Source: Tulasnella sp. 424
Taxonomy: Eukaryota > Basidiomycota > Agaricomycetes > Cantharellales > Tulasnellaceae
DNA length: 64,000 nucleotides
Assembly: GCA_019633425.1 (NCBI GenBank)
Contig: WSUB01000049.1
Location: 62,001 to 126,000 of the forward strand
Direction of reading: 5' to 3'
Positions 1-10,880 of this stretch are shown here, piece after piece. Position 1 is the stretch's first letter. Every line of letters starts with the position of its first letter. Made by a program: the position numbers and the translations under genes. Below the pieces are notes generated by a model that did not search any database, was not told the origin of the DNA, and saw nothing but the letters and a program-made list of their open reading frames with translations.

Positions 1-886
1 ATTCAGGTCGGTTCTTTTCAGCGTTTGGCTGGCGTCCCTTGTTTGCAGCAACTAAGACCGCTCTCGGGTTGCAGGAACTGCTATAGGTATTATAATCTGT
101 TTCTTAATTCTCCAACTTCCCAAGAACGGTGGCCTTGTGCTCAAATGGTGGGGAAATACCGTGTGGCAAAATAGTGAGCAGGCTCAATCATGCCTCCCAT
201 CTTGCATTGCTGACGAAGTCGCGCGAACCATGGCTAGCCTTGGATGCCAACAGCGTCGCATATCTTCCTACCGATCCAAATATCGGATTCTGATGATTTA
301 TTTCGTTCTGGATCTTTCGTTTAACTTTATTTCGCTCTCACCCTCCTTTGGTTGACCTGTCTGCTGGCTAATTGTAGAACATCACTCTGTTTTCGTACGA
401 CAATTGTATTATCATTCGCCATCAATTTCAATTCGTTCTAACAGTACAGCGTTGGGTCTGCTGTAACAATCCCCGTCGTTGGCACCTGAGGGGCTTTGCA
501 ATCGAATAAAACCGTGAGACTGTTCTCGACCGAACCGTCGCCAGGAACCGTCGCTCCCTCCAGCCTGCCCATACACGAACGAATTGCACGGGCTGTAGCA
601 TCCAGTCCTCTCGAATGCTATCCTTGATACTCGGAAAAATGTCCAGGCTTACCATTTGGCTACAGTTCGCGTGGATTCCACAACTTTCGACGACATTCCA
701 AGTGACGCGTGTGGGTTGCTGACAGACCCGGATTACTCGGGATGACTGTACGCTCTCCACCGCCTTTCCCGATCCTTCCGGCGCTGACGAGTACAGGCGT
801 TCATGCGCCATATATAATGCAAGATCTGGAAGTGGTGAAAGCATCAAATCCATTCAATCCACACACCAAATCCTCTCTAACTAGAC
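1..886. other. 5' flank of the BAG gene, no gene seen
   Basis: I see no supported gene here. Short open frames on both strands have no recognisable domain and no splice logic. The right end is the promoter and leader of the BAG gene. Confidence 0.5.
811..817 (+). promoter_or_regulatory. TATA box of the BAG gene
   Basis: TATATAA lies 70 bp upstream of the ATG at 887. The same spacing is seen for ISU1 and the CBM1 genes in this window, which supports it as a core promoter element. Confidence 0.55.
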
Positions 887-2785
887 ATGTTCTACATTCA
901 ACGCCCAGTTTCCCTGTTCCCTCAGTCCTCATATCGCCCCGACTACTACCAGCAGTCGCCCGAAGAGCGATACTACAGGCAAGTTGCGGAGGAGCACAAC
1001 CGACGTGCAGAGCTCGCACTACGCCTAGCCCAGCAAGAGCGAGAGCGCGTACTCCGCGAGCGGGAACTTCGAGCCATCAGAGCAAGGCAATATCAAGAAC
1101 AGGTGGCTCGTCGTTCGCAGTATGAGCAACTTCTTTGGGACCGCCGACGTTCGCAGCTCTATCACGTCCCGGCCTCTGAACCAGCATTCGACTTGGCGCT
1201 GTCCTTCGCTAATCAGCGTACGCGAGGATACTCTGTCGAGCCAGTTCAAGTTCATCGCCACGGGTTCCCAGAAGCCCGCCGCTCCGTCAACAGACAATCA
1301 ACGTCGTTCCTGGACCATCTTCTTCAAGCCTTGGAGGCTCCAGTTGAACGCCAGACCGAGGGTGCCAAACAAGTACGCCCGATTCCGCGGTCTTGCGGCA
1401 CGCGCCCCTGCGGTGCTAATACCTGTTCTAAGCAGGTTCGCTTTGACACCGAGCAGGCAGCTTCTCGTCTTAACCCACAACCCGCCAAGAAGGACAAAGG
1501 AAAGGCGAGAGCTCCTGTGCAAGAGGAGGCCACAAGCACCCCCAGACAGGACGGTCCGAAACCAGTCGATCACACCCCCGCTTTCTGGGACTTCTTCGGA
1601 GGCTTGCATGCGCTGCAGGAGGAGGACGCTCTTGTACGTCAACTCAACCTCTTCGATGAACGGTCGTTCCCCGGAGTTGCTCAGCAAGGTGTCGCTGGAC
1701 CTTCCGGCGTGAAACATGCGAAGCAAGCCGAGTCTTCCACGACCGCACGCTCAGCATCGGTGCCTGCGCCAGTTCGTGCACCCGCGTCCGCTCCATCGAC
1801 CCCGTCATCAGCGTCCAGCAGCCCCAAGAGCCATGCGGCTTCCTTCACGTCCATCGACGCCATTCAGTCTCGGTTTGATAATCTCAAGTCCACTTTCGTC
1901 TTCCCCGCCACCCCACAGTTCGAGTCGGCCACCTCAACGTCATCTGGAGTCCCACGTCTTTCATACGCATCTTCAAACACCTCTGTCCACGAGTACGAGA
2001 ATGAGTTAACCAAGTTGCTCACGAAGTTGGACGCTGTGGAGAGCGACGGTGCAGAAAGCATTCGAGGTGCCCGGAAGGCGTTGGTTGTGGCAGTCGAGAA
2101 TGAGTTGGAGAAGCTTGACGAGGAGAAGAAAACTGCTTGGAGAAACTCCGTCGTCGAAGAAGAGACTTCCGCGCACACGTCGGAGAGCAACCAAGTTCTC
2201 GAAACGTCCTCAGATCTCCAGGACGAGTCCTCCGAAGAGGAGTCCACGATCGTGCCCGTTTCTGTAGCCACTGGGGAGGAGGTTCGCGGTTACGATTTGA
2301 CCGAGCCTGCTCCGTCGGTTCCCGTCCCAGCTTCATACGCTAGCCAGGAGCCGCAGTCCGTGGAGGTGGCGCAAACGGAAACCAGCCAAGAAAATTCCGT
2401 CGCTCCGTCCGACCAGAGTAACCACGTCGAAACCGCAGATCCCACCCCTGAGAAGGAAGTCGAGACGCGCGAGCCAACCTTGGAGGGCTCGGCAGAACGC
2501 GTCGGAGACGCCGAGCTCGAGGCTTCGGAACAAGTCCAAACTCTACGAGCACAGCCGTCAGTCTCTAGTTCTGAAGCTGAGGCCGAGGATGCGACGGCGG
2601 AACTCGCTGAAAGGCAACAGCATTCGGACATGGACGTAGAACCGTTCGTTGATGTCCAGGAAGCGAGTCCTGTCGTATCAGAAGCTTCTCTCGGGGAGTT
2701 TGATACTGCGGCTTTGGTCGAAGAAACGACCCAGGAGCCGTCAAAGGATCTTCACGCCAGCGATGACGAGTTCGAGATGCTGTAA
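887..2785 (+). CDS. BAG-domain co-chaperone
   Basis: Intronless 632-residue protein. Residues 20-110 are rich in Arg, Glu and Gln and look like a coiled coil (repeated QERERVLRERELRAIRAR-type segments). The middle is low-complexity Ser/Pro/Ala. Around residues 330-415 there is a BAG domain: a helix starting SIDAIQSRFDNL, then HEYENELTKLLTKLDAVES, then RKALVVAVENELEKLDE. BAG domains bind the Hsp70 ATPase domain and stimulate nucleotide exchange. The C-terminal 200 residues are strongly acidic and end in DDEFEML, which fits an Atg8-interacting (LIR/AIM) motif, [FWY]xx[LIV] preceded by acids. The ATG at 887 is the first in frame and lies 70 bp after a TATA box. The family assignment is from motif recognition; the link to autophagy is inference. 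Confidence 0.85.
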   Translation: MFYIQRPVSLFPQSSYRPDYYQQSPEERYYRQVAEEHNRRAELALRLAQQERERVLRERELRAIRARQYQEQVARRSQYEQLLWDRRRSQLYHVPASEPAFDLALSFANQRTRGYSVEPVQVHRHGFPEARRSVNRQSTSFLDHLLQALEAPVERQTEGAKQVRPIPRSCGTRPCGANTCSKQVRFDTEQAASRLNPQPAKKDKGKARAPVQEEATSTPRQDGPKPVDHTPAFWDFFGGLHALQEEDALVRQLNLFDERSFPGVAQQGVAGPSGVKHAKQAESSTTARSASVPAPVRAPASAPSTPSSASSSPKSHAASFTSIDAIQSRFDNLKSTFVFPATPQFESATSTSSGVPRLSYASSNTSVHEYENELTKLLTKLDAVESDGAESIRGARKALVVAVENELEKLDEEKKTAWRNSVVEEETSAHTSESNQVLETSSDLQDESSEEESTIVPVSVATGEEVRGYDLTEPAPSVPVPASYASQEPQSVEVAQTETSQENSVAPSDQSNHVETADPTPEKEVETREPTLEGSAERVGDAELEASEQVQTLRAQPSVSSSEAEAEDATAELAERQQHSDMDVEPFVDVQEASPVVSEASLGEFDTAALVEETTQEPSKDLHASDDEFEML

Positions 2786-3317
2786 TTTTCCTTTGATCAG
2801 ACGTTATTTTTAATTTCTCTTAATTCTTGCATGATGCTCTTGAGTTTAATGTTTAGTATGAATATGTCACATAGCGATCTATATGCAGTAAATTTTTAGC
2901 TTTAGCCCCTGTGCGCGCGATGAGTGGAATTTCATTGACAAATATGGAATAAAAAGAAAAAAGAAAGTACTTACCAATCCTATCGTATATGCTGAGGACG
3001 CGGGTAAAGGAAAAAATTTGTATTTTGCCGAGAGTCGGGTAGTGGAGGTAACCAGCTCGCCAACAGGACGACTGCAACGACGTAGTCCCCTTTAACGAGA
3101 CCTTGTAGAGCAATATACAGTAGATCATGCTCGGAAGGACGTTCATCGATTTCTCGCCATGGTCGGTTGGCGGCGGAATGTGACAATCATGTAAAAGGCC
3201 GTCGAACAAGGGCCCGAATTGCCTCGCACGTGAGGCACGGCACACTTTTGCTTCTGCAACTCAACCTTCCACATCACCAAGTTGCTACCAAACGCTTGTT
3301 TTCTTGGACCACTCTCT
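2786..3317. other. intergenic region between BAG gene and RRP8
   Basis: An AT-rich stretch follows the BAG stop and is a likely 3' UTR and terminator. The last 150 bp form the RRP8 leader. No gene or repeat was recognised. Confidence 0.5.
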
Positions 3318-4822
3318 ATGGCGCCAACTCTTCCATTCCCAACCACCGAACAATACTCCAAGAAGAAAAGGAAACGAACGCTTGATGAGGCTGACCGAAC
3401 AACGGAGACGCAGCAGGCCGGCGGCCCCCCACCTCGACCGAAACCTCAAAAAACTGCCTCTATAAGTACCCTCATGAGTGGAATGGACATTGACTCTCCA
3501 CCGAAGGCGACTAGCGGAGAGAGTAAGACGCTCAAACGAAAGAAATCTCATCGGAGGGATGATAGTCTTGCCAGCATTATGGAAGTCGACACAACTGCAG
3601 AGAAAAAGGCAGTTGAAGAGGAAACCCACGGACGGCAGAAGAGGCTGCGAAAAGAACCATCCGTCGTAGAGCCGCCGATCGTTCCGCTTCTCCCGCCGTC
3701 GAAACCGAAAACGGTGGTTCCGGTGCCCGACGACCATGATACATCTATGAACGCCGAGAAAGCGGAAAAGGCCGAGAAGAAGAAAAAGAAAAAGGGGAAA
3801 GAGGCGGCGATGAATGGGCAGGATGAGGCAGTGGCCGAGTCTTCCAGTGTCCCGTCGACCCTGACACCGCTCCAGGCGCAGATGAAGGAAAAGCTCCAGG
3901 GAAGCCTGTTCCGGTGAGTAAAGAGGCCCTTTCGTTGGTGACCAGTTATCCTCACACTTGCAAGCGGGATCTTAGACAATACAATGAAACAATATACAAA
4001 TCGGATAGCAGGACCTTCCATGAGCTGGTTCAGAAAGATCCCAACGTCTTTACGGAGGTCTGCCATTGTTTGCCGACATGCCTTACTCCTCGTTGACATC
4101 TCGATGTTCTTAGTATCACGTAGGCTTCCGTCGCCAAGTCACCTCATGGCCAACGAACCCCGTTCAACACTACATCTCGGTGCTTTCATCTTACCCTAAA
4201 CGAACTATGGTCGTCGACCTTGGCTGTGGAGACGCCGCTTTGGCCAAAGCATTAGTCCCCAAGGGACTCAGCGTTCTCTCCTTCGATATAATGTCGGATG
4301 GGGAATGGGTTGTCGAAGCCGATATATGCGAAAAGATCCCACTTCCCGGCTCGGAAACCGGTGGTGGGCGGCTAATCGATGTCGTCGTATGTGCTCTGAG
4401 CTTGATGAGCACCAACTGGCCGCAATGCATTCGGGAAACGAGAAGGATTCTGAAAGACAGGTACGGTCTTGCTACAGCAGGAGCATACCATCATGGCTGA
4501 TCATTGGATTGCTAGCGGGGAGCTAAAGATCGCCGAGGTGACAAGTCGCTTTACTAGCGTGAAGGATTTCGTCGCACTTGTCGAGTCTCTCGGATTTCAG
4601 CTAACCAAGCAGGTGAGCCACTATCGTCTGCTCTCGAATCCTGGAAGCTCCTCTGACGCACATTTGGTTTCCCGTGCCAAGGAACAACCGACGACACACT
4701 TCACTCTGTTCGACTTTCAAGTCTCCGCCCCACCGAACCCGCCCATATCTCCGAAGGACTGGAAATCGACGCTCAAGAAAGGTCCGATTATCCTCAAGCC
4801 ATGTGAATACAAGAGGAGGTAG
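3318..4822 (+). CDS. RRP8: 25S rRNA adenine-N1 methyltransferase Rrp8, 5 exons
   Basis: Rrp8 is a nucleolar SAM-dependent methyltransferase that makes m1A in helix 25.1 of the large rRNA and acts in pre-rRNA cleavage. Exons: 3318-3913, 3976-4057, 4114-4460, 4516-4612, 4682-4822. They sum to 1263 nt (420 residues) with every frame matching. The N-terminal 190 residues are basic and low-complexity (KKKKKKGKE), as in other Rrp8 proteins. The family core follows: LQGSLFRQYNETIYKSDS, then FVERY-like residues YHVGFRRQVTSWPTNPV, then SAM motif I VVDLGCGDAALA near residue 258, then VVCALSLMSTNW. It ends with the typical GELKIAEVTSRF and a LKPCEYKRR tail. The start at 3318 gives MAPTLPFPTTEQYSKKKRKR. 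The second intron uses a weak GTCTGC donor. The last intron (69 bp) is divisible by three and has no stop, so its retention would keep the frame. Confidence 0.93.
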
Positions 4823-5296
4823 AGATAACGAAGATGAGCTTCTATCTCGAATCTTATCATGGGGCCGTTGCTCGAGTATCTCGGCAAGTTCAGGACGCGC
4901 GTTTGGACCAGTCGTAGGAGGCCGAGATCGCGTCATCCGGGTTATCTGATAAACGATGCTTAGCCAATGCATCATATACCATTGGTCACGGATTAGCCTT
5001 TTGGTCGTTGCGAGTGGTGAGATTGACCTTCCAGCCGGCCTTGGGCACGTTTTATCATGGCCAGGGAGGTGTGTGGAGGCCGGCAAAGGCGTTCCCAGCG
5101 ACGGCTGCGGTGATGACGGAGATGGGACAAATTTGAGCAAACTCCGTGAATTTCGATTTCGGCTGCCCCCTCCGAGACCTCCTTTCGCCTTAGACTCCAC
5201 TCTCACCGCACCTTATATAACCCCCCGGTCATCTGTTCTCTCCCTTCATTCCACCAACTAACCAGACCTTGCCCTCTACGAAAAAATCAAAAGATC
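4823..5296. other. intergenic region, ISU1 promoter and leader
   Basis: There is no gene. The left part is the RRP8 3' UTR, and the right 150 bp is pyrimidine-rich with a TATA box at 5214, as expected for the ISU1 promoter. Confidence 0.5.
5214..5220 (+). promoter_or_regulatory. TATA box of ISU1
   Basis: TATATAA starts 83 bp upstream of the ISU1 ATG at 5297. It is followed by a C/T-rich tract typical of fungal transcription starts. Confidence 0.55.
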
Positions 5297-6132
5297 ATGC
5301 TCAGCTCAATAACAAAGTCGGGCGTTTTGGCCGCCGCTGCCCGTCCCATGCGGTCGGTACCAGCGACCATTGCACTTGGAGCAAGGCGCGGCTACCATGA
5401 AAAGGTTATTAACCACTATGAGAAGCCACGAAATGTGAGTCTGCCGTTGGTCTTGCGTACCATAGTTTGCTAACGAGTTCGTGTGATTCCCAGGTTGGTT
5501 CGATGCCAAAGACCGACATGGACGTTGGCACCGGGCTGGTTGGCGCACCTGCGTGAGTCCCAGTCAATTATCTGATAACCCGCTCCCCACTCCCCTCACA
5601 CTGAAGCTAATGCTCTCTCCGACTCCCAAACAGTTGCGGCGATGTTATGAAGTTGCAGATTCGAGTGGACGACAAGTATGTTCGGAAATTCCGCCTTCCA
5701 TAGCGACAGAAGCCGGCAGCCGAGAATGAAATGTTGACCCCCTCCTTCTTTTTTTGCCCTCTCATCATAGTGGCATCATCTCAGACGTCAAGTTCAAGAC
5801 TTTTGGCTGTGGCAGCGCCATTGCCAGCTCGTCCTACCTGACTGAACGAGTGAAGGGGCTCAGCCTTGAGGAAGCCGGCCAGATCAAGAACACTGAGATC
5901 GCTAAGGAGTTGTCTTTGCCACCTGTCAAGCTGCATTGCTCGAGTGAGTCCTCCACCGTAACGCTCCACGCCGATGAGTGAGCAGCTGACCCTTCTGTGA
6001 CCGGTAGTGCTCGCGGAAGATGCAATCCGATCTGCTATTCGGGACTATCGGCGCAAGCAGGAGTCCGTGACTGAAGCTGCTTCCGGAACCCTCTTCACCA
6101 ACGACAGTGCCACGCAACCACATGCAGCTTAG
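5297..6132 (+). CDS. ISU1: mitochondrial iron-sulfur cluster scaffold (IscU/Isu1), 5 exons
   Basis: Isu1 is the scaffold on which Nfs1, frataxin and ferredoxin assemble [2Fe-2S] clusters in the mitochondrial matrix before transfer by the Ssq1/Jac1 chaperones. Exons: 5297-5434, 5494-5552, 5634-5675, 5771-5943, 6008-6132. They sum to 537 nt (178 residues). The first 30 residues form an Arg/Ala/Ser-rich presequence without acids. The core is fully conserved: [17 protein letters not shown], then [15 protein letters not shown] with the first cluster cysteine, then [14 protein letters not shown] with the second, then [16 protein letters not shown]. That last stretch holds the Hsp70-binding LPPVK motif and the third cysteine. 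The conserved Asp of the GD pair is also present. There are four introns of 59-95 bp, all GT-AG. No damage was seen. Confidence 0.96.
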
Positions 6133-6579
6133 ACGGCACACTTGGTTCCAATGATTGGGTTTCTTTGAACTTTACTTCCTCCGTCCTAGCCTATTCCCTG
6201 GTCGCGTTTACGGTTTGTTCCGCCATTCTTCTCACGTTTTCCGTCATCTTTATGCTTTCTTTCACCAACCGTGCCGTTGATCTTCCTGTGTCCATACTTG
6301 TCTATCGATCCAGCAGAATTGAATGTTTGCGTGATTCGATACCGCAGCTTGCTTGATCAATCTCACAGTCCCGCAATCGACTAAGCTGGAGTTAGCAAAA
6401 AGCTATCTTTAACCACCCGCCGTTTTCTGGACGCATCTACTCTATATCACAAGTAACGCGGACAGACAAAGCTTGTGCGGGTATCAGTACGATTGGGCCT
6501 CGGCGTGAGTTAGTTTTGTTTGCAAAGATGCCTCGGAACCAACCGTCGGATCCGAGGATTGGACACGATCAACGTTCTT
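6133..6579. other. ISU1 3' flank, no gene seen
   Basis: T-rich sequence follows the ISU1 stop and then runs into the 5' edge of the AA9 relic. A 63-codon hydrophobic frame at 6165-6356 has no support as a gene. Confidence 0.4.
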
Positions 6580-8063
6580 TCAGGCGACGCCGTTACTTTC
6601 GGCTGGTACCACGACAATCCTACGGCTGGAAATGATATCATTGCGAAATCCCACGTGGGACCTTTTCACCTGACCCGCCAACGGAGAATAGCTGAGTGAA
6701 GCTATGTAGGCCGGGACCAAATAGGCCTCCTGCTCAATGAAGAAAGCACCAGCACATTGAAACTTGGGGTCATCTTCCTCAATTTCCGGGTCGATACGGA
6801 AATAACCAGCGGTGCACCACTAATAACTTGATCGACGCTAAAGGCAAGTTGAACGTTGCCATCCCAAATGATCTGGCTCCCGGAAAGTAAGTCCGGTGGT
6901 GTTGTGCTTTCAGAAATAGCACTCATCCTAGCTTGCGGTTTTTTTTTCCTCAGCCACTTCCTCCGTCCTGAGCTTATTGCCACCCATGAGGGAAGCACGA
7001 TGTGGAGCTAGCACAGTCGTCCATGGTACGCGTTCAGATTATTTCTGCTCTCATCCTACGAGTGGTTGACAATGTATTCAAACACGTTGTTCCCCGCCAC
7101 AGCGCACAGCTCTACTTCGAATGTATTCAAATACATGCCGGGGGTGACGGAATGGTCGAACTTCTCGCATGAGTCTCGTTCCCTGGTGCATATGCATTCG
7201 AAGATCCCGGCATCCACTACAACCTCTACGTGACAAGCCCGACGTATTATCTCTCCGGTCCTACCGTCTGGTCAGGCACAGCAGCTGCTCCGTCCGCTCT
7301 AACATTCGGTCCTATTGTTGGAGCGAGCGTCGGACCCGCGAGTTGGAACACGGCTCGACGTATACCAAGACGTTGACTGTGTCGCAGTCTGGGACATCAC
7401 TGCGTTTTTGTATACTCCAAGTTGGTCCACAACGTACGACAACCCTACTTGCGGAGGGTTAGGTACCCCCGATGCACGACCATGACCTCTATTACATCGA
7501 CCCCAAGAACCACGGCCACATCCATGATCACAACCCCCACACGACGACTACTAACACAACTACGAGCGTTCCCGCCACTCGTTCAACGGTGACTACTGCT
7601 CCTATGGCTTATTAGACTCAAGTATGGCGCTTCCCGTTCGCTCATGCTGGGTATTACTAACCACGTCTCTCCATCCCTTCAGAACGGACAATGCGGAGGA
7701 TGAGTTCTCATTTGGGATTTTCAAGACTTTCACGATTACTCCTCCTTAAAGACAAGGATACAATGGTCCTGCGACATGTGCTCCGCCTTACACGTGCAAA
7801 TATTCCAACGATGGGTCAGCCTCTCGAACCTCAAGTGAGTCAACTAACGTCAAATTTCGCATCTACATTGCATACTTCGAATATGACAGAGAGCTGTTTC
7901 AACTCGAAATACTTCAAGGTCGTGACTGCTCCTTGTACGAACAAATTACGTGTTCCATGGATCGGCCCTTGCCCTTCGGGCTCATTTGATAGTCATAAGG
8001 CTCTCTTACCCATAGTAAAGGTGTTGAACATCATACTAAATCTCGGCCCAGTCAGATTTTGAA
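6580..8063 (+). pseudogene. AA9 lytic polysaccharide monooxygenase with C-terminal CBM1, decayed
   Basis: AA9 enzymes are secreted copper oxidases that cleave cellulose. Pieces are in the right order but in different frames. First comes GDAVTFGWYHDNPTAGNDII and SHVGPF (second copper His region, about 6583-6670). Next is NNLIDAKGKLNVAIPNDLAPG (6825-6880), then an intron that splices to HFLRPELIATHEGS. Then comes AQLYFECIQ (the axial Tyr region), a TGA at 7168, VSFPGAYAFEDPGIHYNLY, and SGPTVWSG with an Ala/Gly-rich end. A Thr-rich linker with a frameshift and a TAG lies at about 7480-7615. The CBM1 GQCGG / QGYNGPATCAPPYTC follows at 7690-7800, split by an intron whose GT donor is now AT. A final exon after an intron ending at 7889 supplies the fourth CBM1 cysteine. 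The N-terminal His exon was not found. Several stops and frameshifts make it a pseudogene. The CBM1 part is closely related to the small secreted CBM1 genes downstream. Confidence 0.82.
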
Positions 8064-8289
8064 ATAGTTAGCTATGCCTTGTCCTTCATGGTACGAGCGG
8101 CACAGCCTAGCGAACATGTCACGACAAAGTGGGTCTGGAGGGAGCATGTCTAATAAGGATAAAACCTCGTTCGACCGAACGGCGAAGTGAAAGCTCCAAT
8201 ATTATTGTAAGATGTCAACCTGAACAAATTTAACCTCAAATCCGAATGCTGAACGCATCCAATCCTTGTGATTATCAAATTGCGAGTAG

Positions 8290-8820
8290 ATCAAGTTTGT
8301 GTAGTCATCGATACAACTGAGGTCTGGTGTGGGTTGGTCCGGTTTGCGATGAGGTTTTGGAACCAACTGTCAGAAAGAAAGCCCAAACTTTGCTTGGCTC
8401 CACTGAGTCAACTCATAGCATAAAAAGGCTCAAGCTACTGGTCAGTAGGTCCTTCGTTACACGAGAGATCCAGACAAGTACGTACTTATATCTTCCTCCT
8501 TTGAGCTCCCATTGCCGAGGACCACCGGAGGGGGAGCACCTCTGATACCGCAAATCATAGCCCCAAGTCTGTTTTGCTAGCTGTATCTCTCACCACTGCT
8601 CAGTCACAAATCTAGCGGTCTTTTCATGCTTTTGGTTGGTTGCTGATCTATGACCAACACCGACCCAAGAACACTCGATCCGGGGAGTATCATCAAGCGG
8701 GTTCAATCGATCAAGCGATTTATTTGGAAGCTGGGTTCCTCCAGCAATGTACAATCATGGATCATTCTTCCAACTAGACCAATCTTCTGAATTATATGGG
8801 ACTCTAAGTATTGATCTAGG
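8290..8820. repeat. X-upstream flank module, copy 1
   Basis: Non-coding block repeated at 25620-26160 and 56590-57140. All three share GTGTAG..CAT.GAT and then GGAACCAAC.GTCAGAAAGAAAG in the same order. In each case it lies between a CBM1 tail or eIF4G end and a family X gene, so it is probably part of the X 5' flank. I see no coding potential. Confidence 0.7.
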
Positions 8821-9364
8821 CTTATGCACCTAGGATCGGGGACGAAGTTTACGGACCCGATAAGCATAAGAAACTATTTTTATGCTCCGGCGAGTTTGGT
8901 TACAGACGAATGGAGCTGCTATAGAGCGTTCGTGTCAGGCATAGTCAGTCGAGTCGGAAACGATGCAATTAGGCTTGTTGGTCCAGTTTCAGCCAGAGTA
9001 GCATTGCTGCTATTGACCGTGATATCGATTGACGGATAGCCATGCATTCGAATTCGCTGGGTGATGCGATTTATTTTAACTCGTTGCCGCGACTCGCTGA
9101 TGACGGCGGCGCGGGCAAGTAAAGGACGATTTTGGAAAGCAGCGCCTGTTGTGTTGGTAATGATGAGGTTGGCAAGTGCCATGGTCTTGGCTTTGGTCAT
9201 CAGCTTTGAAGATGACGGAGGTGAGCAAGCTGTGGTGGGATAAGGCGAGCGCGGGAGGTTCGAATACTGGTCTCTCTATTTTCTCCCAACCCCGTCGCAA
9301 CCACGAGCCACCTCAGCCTTACAGACGAGCCCTACTCTTCGTTGCAGCCATCTTCACCTTCACC
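8821..9364. repeat. proximal 5' flank and leader of family X copy A
   Basis: Shared with the flanks of copies B, C, D, E and F. It contains the block GTTGCCGCGACT..TGA.GACG and, about 100 bp before the X start, a tRNA T-arm-like motif (9257-9267, GGTTCGAATAC). It is a leader and promoter region and not a gene in itself. Confidence 0.6.
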
Positions 9365-9660
9365 ATAAAATTTATCGCCGCGATCCCCATCATTCTTGCC
9401 TACGGGCCTGCTATTTTCGACTTGGCTTTGACCGGTCGAGGGGGTAACGATACACTGCTTCCCTTCGTTCCCCGACCCTCTCTGATTTTTCCCCTCTTAC
9501 AGTCAGTCGGCCCACTCAAACGTCCACTACCGACTGGGCCTTGGCCCAGTTCTACACTTTACACACGGGCAAGCCGAGCCTTGCAATTCTCCCAACCGGA
9601 TTGGGGGGTGCAGTGTTAACGGGGTCGGGCCAGGGCCACAACAATCAGGGTGAGCTTCGC
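9365..9660 (+). pseudogene. family X copy A, first two exons only, start codon lost
   Basis: Exon 1 (9365-9443) and exon 2 (9503-9649) match the other X genes in length, phase and sequence: hydrophobic leader, then TDWALAQFYT..GKPSLAI, then HNNQG. The start codon reads ATA instead of ATG. Directly after the exon 2 donor the sequence jumps (about 9658-9661) into the 3' block that normally lies beyond the X stop. All later exons are therefore deleted. A short CGC/TTCG overlap is visible at the junction. It is clearly non-functional as an X gene. Confidence 0.85.
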
Positions 9661-10060
9661 GTTCGTCTGTTGGCTATTCGTAAATGCGAGTAGGACGGAC
9701 GGACGTTCCCTGCCATGTGTAGCGGGGATAACCCCCATGGTATGGTGAGATCAGGCCGGTTGGATGTTCTTTTCTTCGTGAGCTCGGTGAGTTTGGTTGT
9801 TTGCTTTTTTGTCAGGGATGGCTTCCGTTCGGACTTTTGCTTTTGGGCTGGGAGGTGAACGTTGGATAGGGCCTGCTGGCTGGGATTGGTGCTTTGTTTA
9901 ATTGGGTCGGTGATCCTTGGTTGGAGAAGTCGATGTGCCTTTCGTCTGGTGTGCTATAGTATAGTTTTTGTGCTGTACAAATTTCCTCCTTCTATTATCT
10001 TTATTTCTCCCGCTTTGGGTTGGAATCTTTGTCCGTGGATGCACTGTAACTATTTGTAGA
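9661..10060. repeat. family X 3' block, copy A (truncated)
   Basis: Contains the most conserved core of the array, TGTAGCGGGGATAACCCCCA at 9718. The same core occurs at 22652, 29373, 43412, 52432 and 60640, always downstream of an X gene. It is followed by a T/G-rich tract. No coding role is shown. Confidence 0.75.
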
Positions 10061-10590
10061 ATGCGGTTAATGCTAGTGACGATTTGGTGTTTGCCACCAG
10101 ACACCTGACCCCCGACTGCAATCTCAAAGTCGTTACCCTCGATTATCCAGTAGTCTAAAACTGGAGATATCCTCTACGACATCCGTTGGACTCCTTCATG
10201 TAAAATTTCGCTTTCTTCCTCACAACCGCCAGCTCCTTACTGGCGTTCTTTTTGGATCACGTTTTAAATACGTCAGATCCCTTAATAAGCACCTTGGAAT
10301 CCACCCGACTGGTTAATTTTATCTTTCCTTCGTCGATGTGGTCATAACAATCAATATTTTCTTCTGGCTCCTCCTCTCCCCCCAAAAAACAAAACACTCC
10401 TCCGCGGTATGGATGCTCTCCTTTCTTGGAGAAGGCCCCATAAAAAATCTTTCTTATCAGGCGAGACTGCTTTATCGACGCCGTCCGATCGGGTGGGGCT
10501 CGAAACTAGGCGTCTCCGAGGAAAATCAATTAGGCCATGCCCCATGTTGGTGTGCTCAGTAGTCCACGCCTTGTGAACAAAAAATTTCGT
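10061..10590. other. no gene seen
   Basis: Unique sequence at the junction between the array and the 10-17 kb non-repeated region. Nothing was recognised, and the open frames here lack support. Confidence 0.4.
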
Positions 10591-10880
10591 TCGGCAATTA
10601 ATAACTAAATGACCTTGTGGAGGCGATCTTTGGGTGGATCTTCCATGTCGTAAAATTGCAACCAAGGACTCTTCTGCGATCCCCGCCGCGGTGACCGGGG
10701 AAATAATCGACATGGACCCAATATTCAGAGGTCAGTGCCCCACCTAGTACGCCAGATTCTGTCAACAACCCCATACGTTGCTTGGGCCCTGCCAATCACG
10801 TACGGAGATCGACATTGGGGGGACCCAAAAGGCTACATCCACTTCTTCAGGCCAGCGGATGACTTTTTATCGCTCTCTAA
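10590..10880 (-). pseudogene. fragment of a WW-like/transmembrane protein gene
   Basis: Paralogous to the gene at 11697-13350 on the same strand. It contains WPEEVDV at the end of one exon, an intron with the same GTACGTGATT donor, then TSEYWVHVDYFPGH. After a one-base frame change comes GIAEESLVAILRHG, which matches AEEELIATLRYG in the intact copy. No further exons were found downstream. The frameshift and the missing 3' half make it a relic. Confidence 0.7.

Noticed and set aside
137..355. 72-codon frame upstream of the BAG gene
   Set aside because: No domain, no promoter features, and composition like the surrounding intergenic DNA.
428..853. 141-codon minus-strand frame over the BAG promoter
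   Set aside because: It overlaps the TATA box and leader of a well-supported gene on the other strand and shows no recognisable domain.
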